A DNA stretch of 64,000 nucleotides, from the NCBI GenBank assembly GCA_004297555.1, contig SCSV01000286.1:44178-108177 (forward strand), read 5' to 3'. Under the pieces are notes generated by a model. It made no database searches and was not told the DNA's origin. It saw only the letters and a list, made by a program, of their open reading frames with translations. Each line of letters begins with the position of its first letter. Position 1 is the first letter of the stretch. The DNA is from Salinibacterium sp. (GTDB lineage Bacteria; Actinomycetota; Actinomycetes; Actinomycetales; Microbacteriaceae). The translations under genes were made by a program, and so were the position numbers. This document shows, piece by piece, positions 61,722-64,000 of this stretch.

Positions 61722-62093
61722 CTCAGTTGGGGCTGTGAGCTTCGTGTGGATGGCGAGCAACAACATTGACGCACCGGGGGTCGATAGAACGTGGAGAAGA
61801 ACCCACGCCCAGTGGGCGTCACTCATCCAACTAAGTCCGAACGCCAACATCAGAGAAACCCAAACCGACATGCAAGCTTGGCAGCTGAGCGGCTTGCGCT
61901 CCAATGTTCGCTTCGACCACGGCAGCGCACGGATGATGAGCACCAGGGCGAGCACCGCGAACGGCAGAATCACCATCAGGTAGGGCTGCAGCTGCAGCTG
62001 CTGCGGTTGCGGTTGCGGGGCCTGTTGCACCTCGGCATTCTGTGCTTGGGGCAACGGCGTGCTCACGTTCACTTCTGCGCCTGCGTCGTTCAT
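61665..62093 (-). CDS. Membrane protein
   Basis: YLMVILPFAVLALVLIIRAL; overlaps 3' end of HNH-AP2 gene. Confidence 0.5.
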   Translation of the reverse strand: MNDAGAEVNVSTPLPQAQNAEVQQAPQPQPQQLQLQPYLMVILPFAVLALVLIIRALPWSKRTLERKPLSCQACMSVWVSLMLAFGLSWMSDAHWAWVLLHVLSTPGASMLLLAIHTKLTAPTELPLPPFGKVETNKRAKRT

Positions 62094-62584
62094 ACGATTC
62101 CTACCTTGTCGGGCTTGAGTCCACCACGCAACACGCGCGTCCAGTCGAGAATGACGAGGCCTGGGACGTTGTTCACGTTCGGCATGCGCGCATCCCATCT
62201 CGTGAAGTCGAGGTCCGGCCAGATGACCGCACCGTCCTTCAAGAGCTGCATGGCGATGGTGAACTTGGCAAGCGCGCGCTCTTGAGGTGAGTGGGGCACG
62301 AGCCTGAAGTCGGTCATGGCGACGTTCGCCGCAGCATGGAGCTTCTCGTCTCCGGCCACGCCAACCGCGGTGACCTTCATGCCTGCTGCACGAAACAACA
62401 ACGCCTGGAGAGAGAAGTAGACGGGACTCGTTCGCACCGTCTCGTAGTCGAGCAGCAGGGACCCGTTCAGTCCGCGCTCTGCGAGCTTGCTCTCCAGCTC
62501 CGTGATGCGAGTGGCGAGTTCCCCGTTTCGAATCCGCTCAGCATGCAGGTCGTCGACCAATTTCGCGATGTACTCGTTGCTCAC
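62090..62584 (-). CDS. Hypothetical protein
   Basis: GTG start; VSNEYIAKLVDDLHAERIRN... Confidence 0.5.
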   Translation of the reverse strand: MSNEYIAKLVDDLHAERIRNGELATRITELESKLAERGLNGSLLLDYETVRTSPVYFSLQALLFRAAGMKVTAVGVAGDEKLHAAANVAMTDFRLVPHSPQERALAKFTIAMQLLKDGAVIWPDLDFTRWDARMPNVNNVPGLVILDWTRVLRGGLKPDKVGIV

Positions 62585-63879
62585 GTCAATCGCCTCACCT
62601 GAGCATGGACCCAGGCGTTTGCCTCCTGGAGGTCCTCGTTCTCGACACGCTCGCACTTCATCAGCTCGAAGCTGCAGCCGACGATGTCGCGCACGGCCTC
62701 ACCGAGAAACGTCGCCATGCGTGCCGGCGTGAAGGCCAGGATGTGGTCCTTCTTGAGCATCAGGTCGCGACACTCCTCCGACCACCCACTCCAGTTGCCG
62801 CAGGGCGTGGTGATGAAGAGCGTGCCACCAACGCGAAGACGCAACAGACAATCCTGCACGATGGCTTGTCCGCTCTCGGGGTCGTTGTGCTCCAAGACCT
62901 CGAAGAGAGCCACGGCATCGAACGGACCTCGCTCGTAGAACTCGCGCATGGGGTGCAGGTTGAAGTTCTCCTTGCCCACCTCCAGCGCCAACCTTCTCCC
63001 CTCCGCGATGCACTTCTCACTCACCTCGAACCCGTGCCACTCGATGTCGGGGGCCCGGTTGAGAAGAGGAAAGAGCGACGTGCCGTTGATGGAACCGTAC
63101 TCGGCGACGCGCGCATAGCCGTTCTTACGGCACTCGTCGATGAGCCACTTGAGGCGCGTGGTGAGCAGCACCACGTTCGCGTAGTCCTCGTTCACGCCCT
63201 CAGCGAATGGAGAGTCTTCGGCGTAGTGCTTGCGAATGGCACCGGCGTTGATGCGTGAAGCGTCACCGCGCAGGTGACCGATTTGTGCCCTCATCAGCTC
63301 GTGGAATTCGACCATGCCTTCATGCTCCTCGAGGTCGAACGGCAAGTACTCCATCAACCGCTCCAGCCGCCACAGCTCTTCACTGAAGCTCATGTGACGG
63401 AAGAGCACCTTGAATGCCTCGAAAGCTTCGCGCGTTTCCAGCGCCGCGCGTGCCTTCAAAAAAACGTTGCGGTGCAGTGCGGTGTCGCCCATCGAGGCGA
63501 GAGCCATCGCCCGCTCGTAGTTCCCCTTCTCGAACTCGATGCAGGCTTGAGGTCTGCTGAGGACCCAGTACTGAGAAGCCGAGGCAACCATCTGCAGATT
63601 GGACGTTCCCTCCTTCACGATGCGCGGCTCGAAGCGCACCGCATCCAGCTGGTGTCCTTTTGCGTCGGAGACGTAGAACACCGGAACCGCGACCGTGGTG
63701 ATGTTGGGAGGGAGTTCATCCCAGTTCAGTGTCGTGTTCTTGAAGCCCCGCGCGATGAACTCGTGAATCGGGTGCTCCGCATCACGCGGACGCCAGTCGC
63801 TCCGCGCGTCGGTGAGGAACTTCCATCCAGGTGGGAGTGGGGGAAGAGACGGCAGATGGGCAAGAGTGTCAGGCGTCAC
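62581..63879 (-). CDS. SAM-dependent methyltransferase with N-terminal extension
   Basis: RVAEYGSINGTSLFPLL; FDAVALFEVLEHNDPE; RVGGTLFITTPCG. Confidence 0.7.
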   Translation of the reverse strand: MTPDTLAHLPSLPPLPPGWKFLTDARSDWRPRDAEHPIHEFIARGFKNTTLNWDELPPNITTVAVPVFYVSDAKGHQLDAVRFEPRIVKEGTSNLQMVASASQYWVLSRPQACIEFEKGNYERAMALASMGDTALHRNVFLKARAALETREAFEAFKVLFRHMSFSEELWRLERLMEYLPFDLEEHEGMVEFHELMRAQIGHLRGDASRINAGAIRKHYAEDSPFAEGVNEDYANVVLLTTRLKWLIDECRKNGYARVAEYGSINGTSLFPLLNRAPDIEWHGFEVSEKCIAEGRRLALEVGKENFNLHPMREFYERGPFDAVALFEVLEHNDPESGQAIVQDCLLRLRVGGTLFITTPCGNWSGWSEECRDLMLKKDHILAFTPARMATFLGEAVRDIVGCSFELMKCERVENEDLQEANAWVHAQVRRLT

Positions 63880-64000
63880 GGCAGGCCTCCTCGTAGATGC
63901 GGTTCACGTCGTACAACGGCGCCCAGTCGTACTCACGCACGAAGCGCGTGCTGTCCAGTACGAGGCGACGAATGTCACCGGCACGTGCCGGGTGGTACCC
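63869..64000 (-). CDS. C-terminal fragment of probable nucleotide-sugar epimerase/dehydratase (truncated by window)
   Basis: GYHPARAGDIRRLVLDSTRFVREYDWAPLYDVNRIYEEACRDA*. Confidence 0.55.
   Translation of the reverse strand, partial: GYHPARAGDIRRLVLDSTRFVREYDWAPLYDVNRIYEEACRDA

Noticed and set aside
61711-61741. GGAGCGGTAGCTCAGTTGG resembling a tRNA 5' half
   Set aside because: No matching 3' half downstream; lies inside overlapping coding sequences (HNH-AP2 end and minus-strand membrane protein). The acceptor is complementary to the 39.36 kb tRNA-like 3' end, but a split tRNA over 22 kb on opposite strands is too speculative.
1-64000. CRISPR arrays and rRNA genes
   Set aside because: No regularly spaced direct repeats of CRISPR type and no rRNA-like sequence seen on reading.

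Overview
High-GC (about 60% by eye), densely coding, virus-like accessory DNA with no recognisable housekeeping core. I read it as part of a large bacteriophage or prophage, probably from a Myxococcota-like host. The host inference rests on 'PDGG/PDAG' linkers and Cys-rich 'NACxGVTCPxxxxCDPxTGxCV' modules. Layout: (i) 0-8.5 kb holds small accessory genes plus sugar-modification enzymes (Gfo/Idh oxidoreductase, SDR epimerase, sugar C-methyltransferase-like protein, cupin); more sugar or methyl enzymes lie at 62.6-64 kb. (ii) 8.6-34 kb is a long rightward virion-type block. It has a ~860-aa acidic/coiled protein, RadC/JAB-like protein, transglutaminase-like protein, Gp88-like protein, M15 peptidase, two candidate capsid proteins, about ten small proteins each with one C-terminal transmembrane helix and a basic tail, and three tiny Lys/Arg-rich proteins sharing an LMHKK-like N-terminus. 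I saw no terminase, portal, tape-measure, sheath or baseplate gene. (iii) 34-43 kb is a leftward block of small genes. (iv) 43.5-58.6 kb is a rightward block with an SF1 helicase, a GHKL-ATPase/HExxH fusion, a HicA-like protein and a tyrosine recombinase. Main candidates for novelty: a possible large tailless, membrane-containing phage; two inteins in near-adjacent genes, each at a functionally critical Cys; a family of promoter-overlapping TGACGTGTCA palindromes confined to 34.8-47.6 kb; and a recurrent CCTGCACATG start-codon context. All functional calls come from reading motifs by eye; no database search was run.
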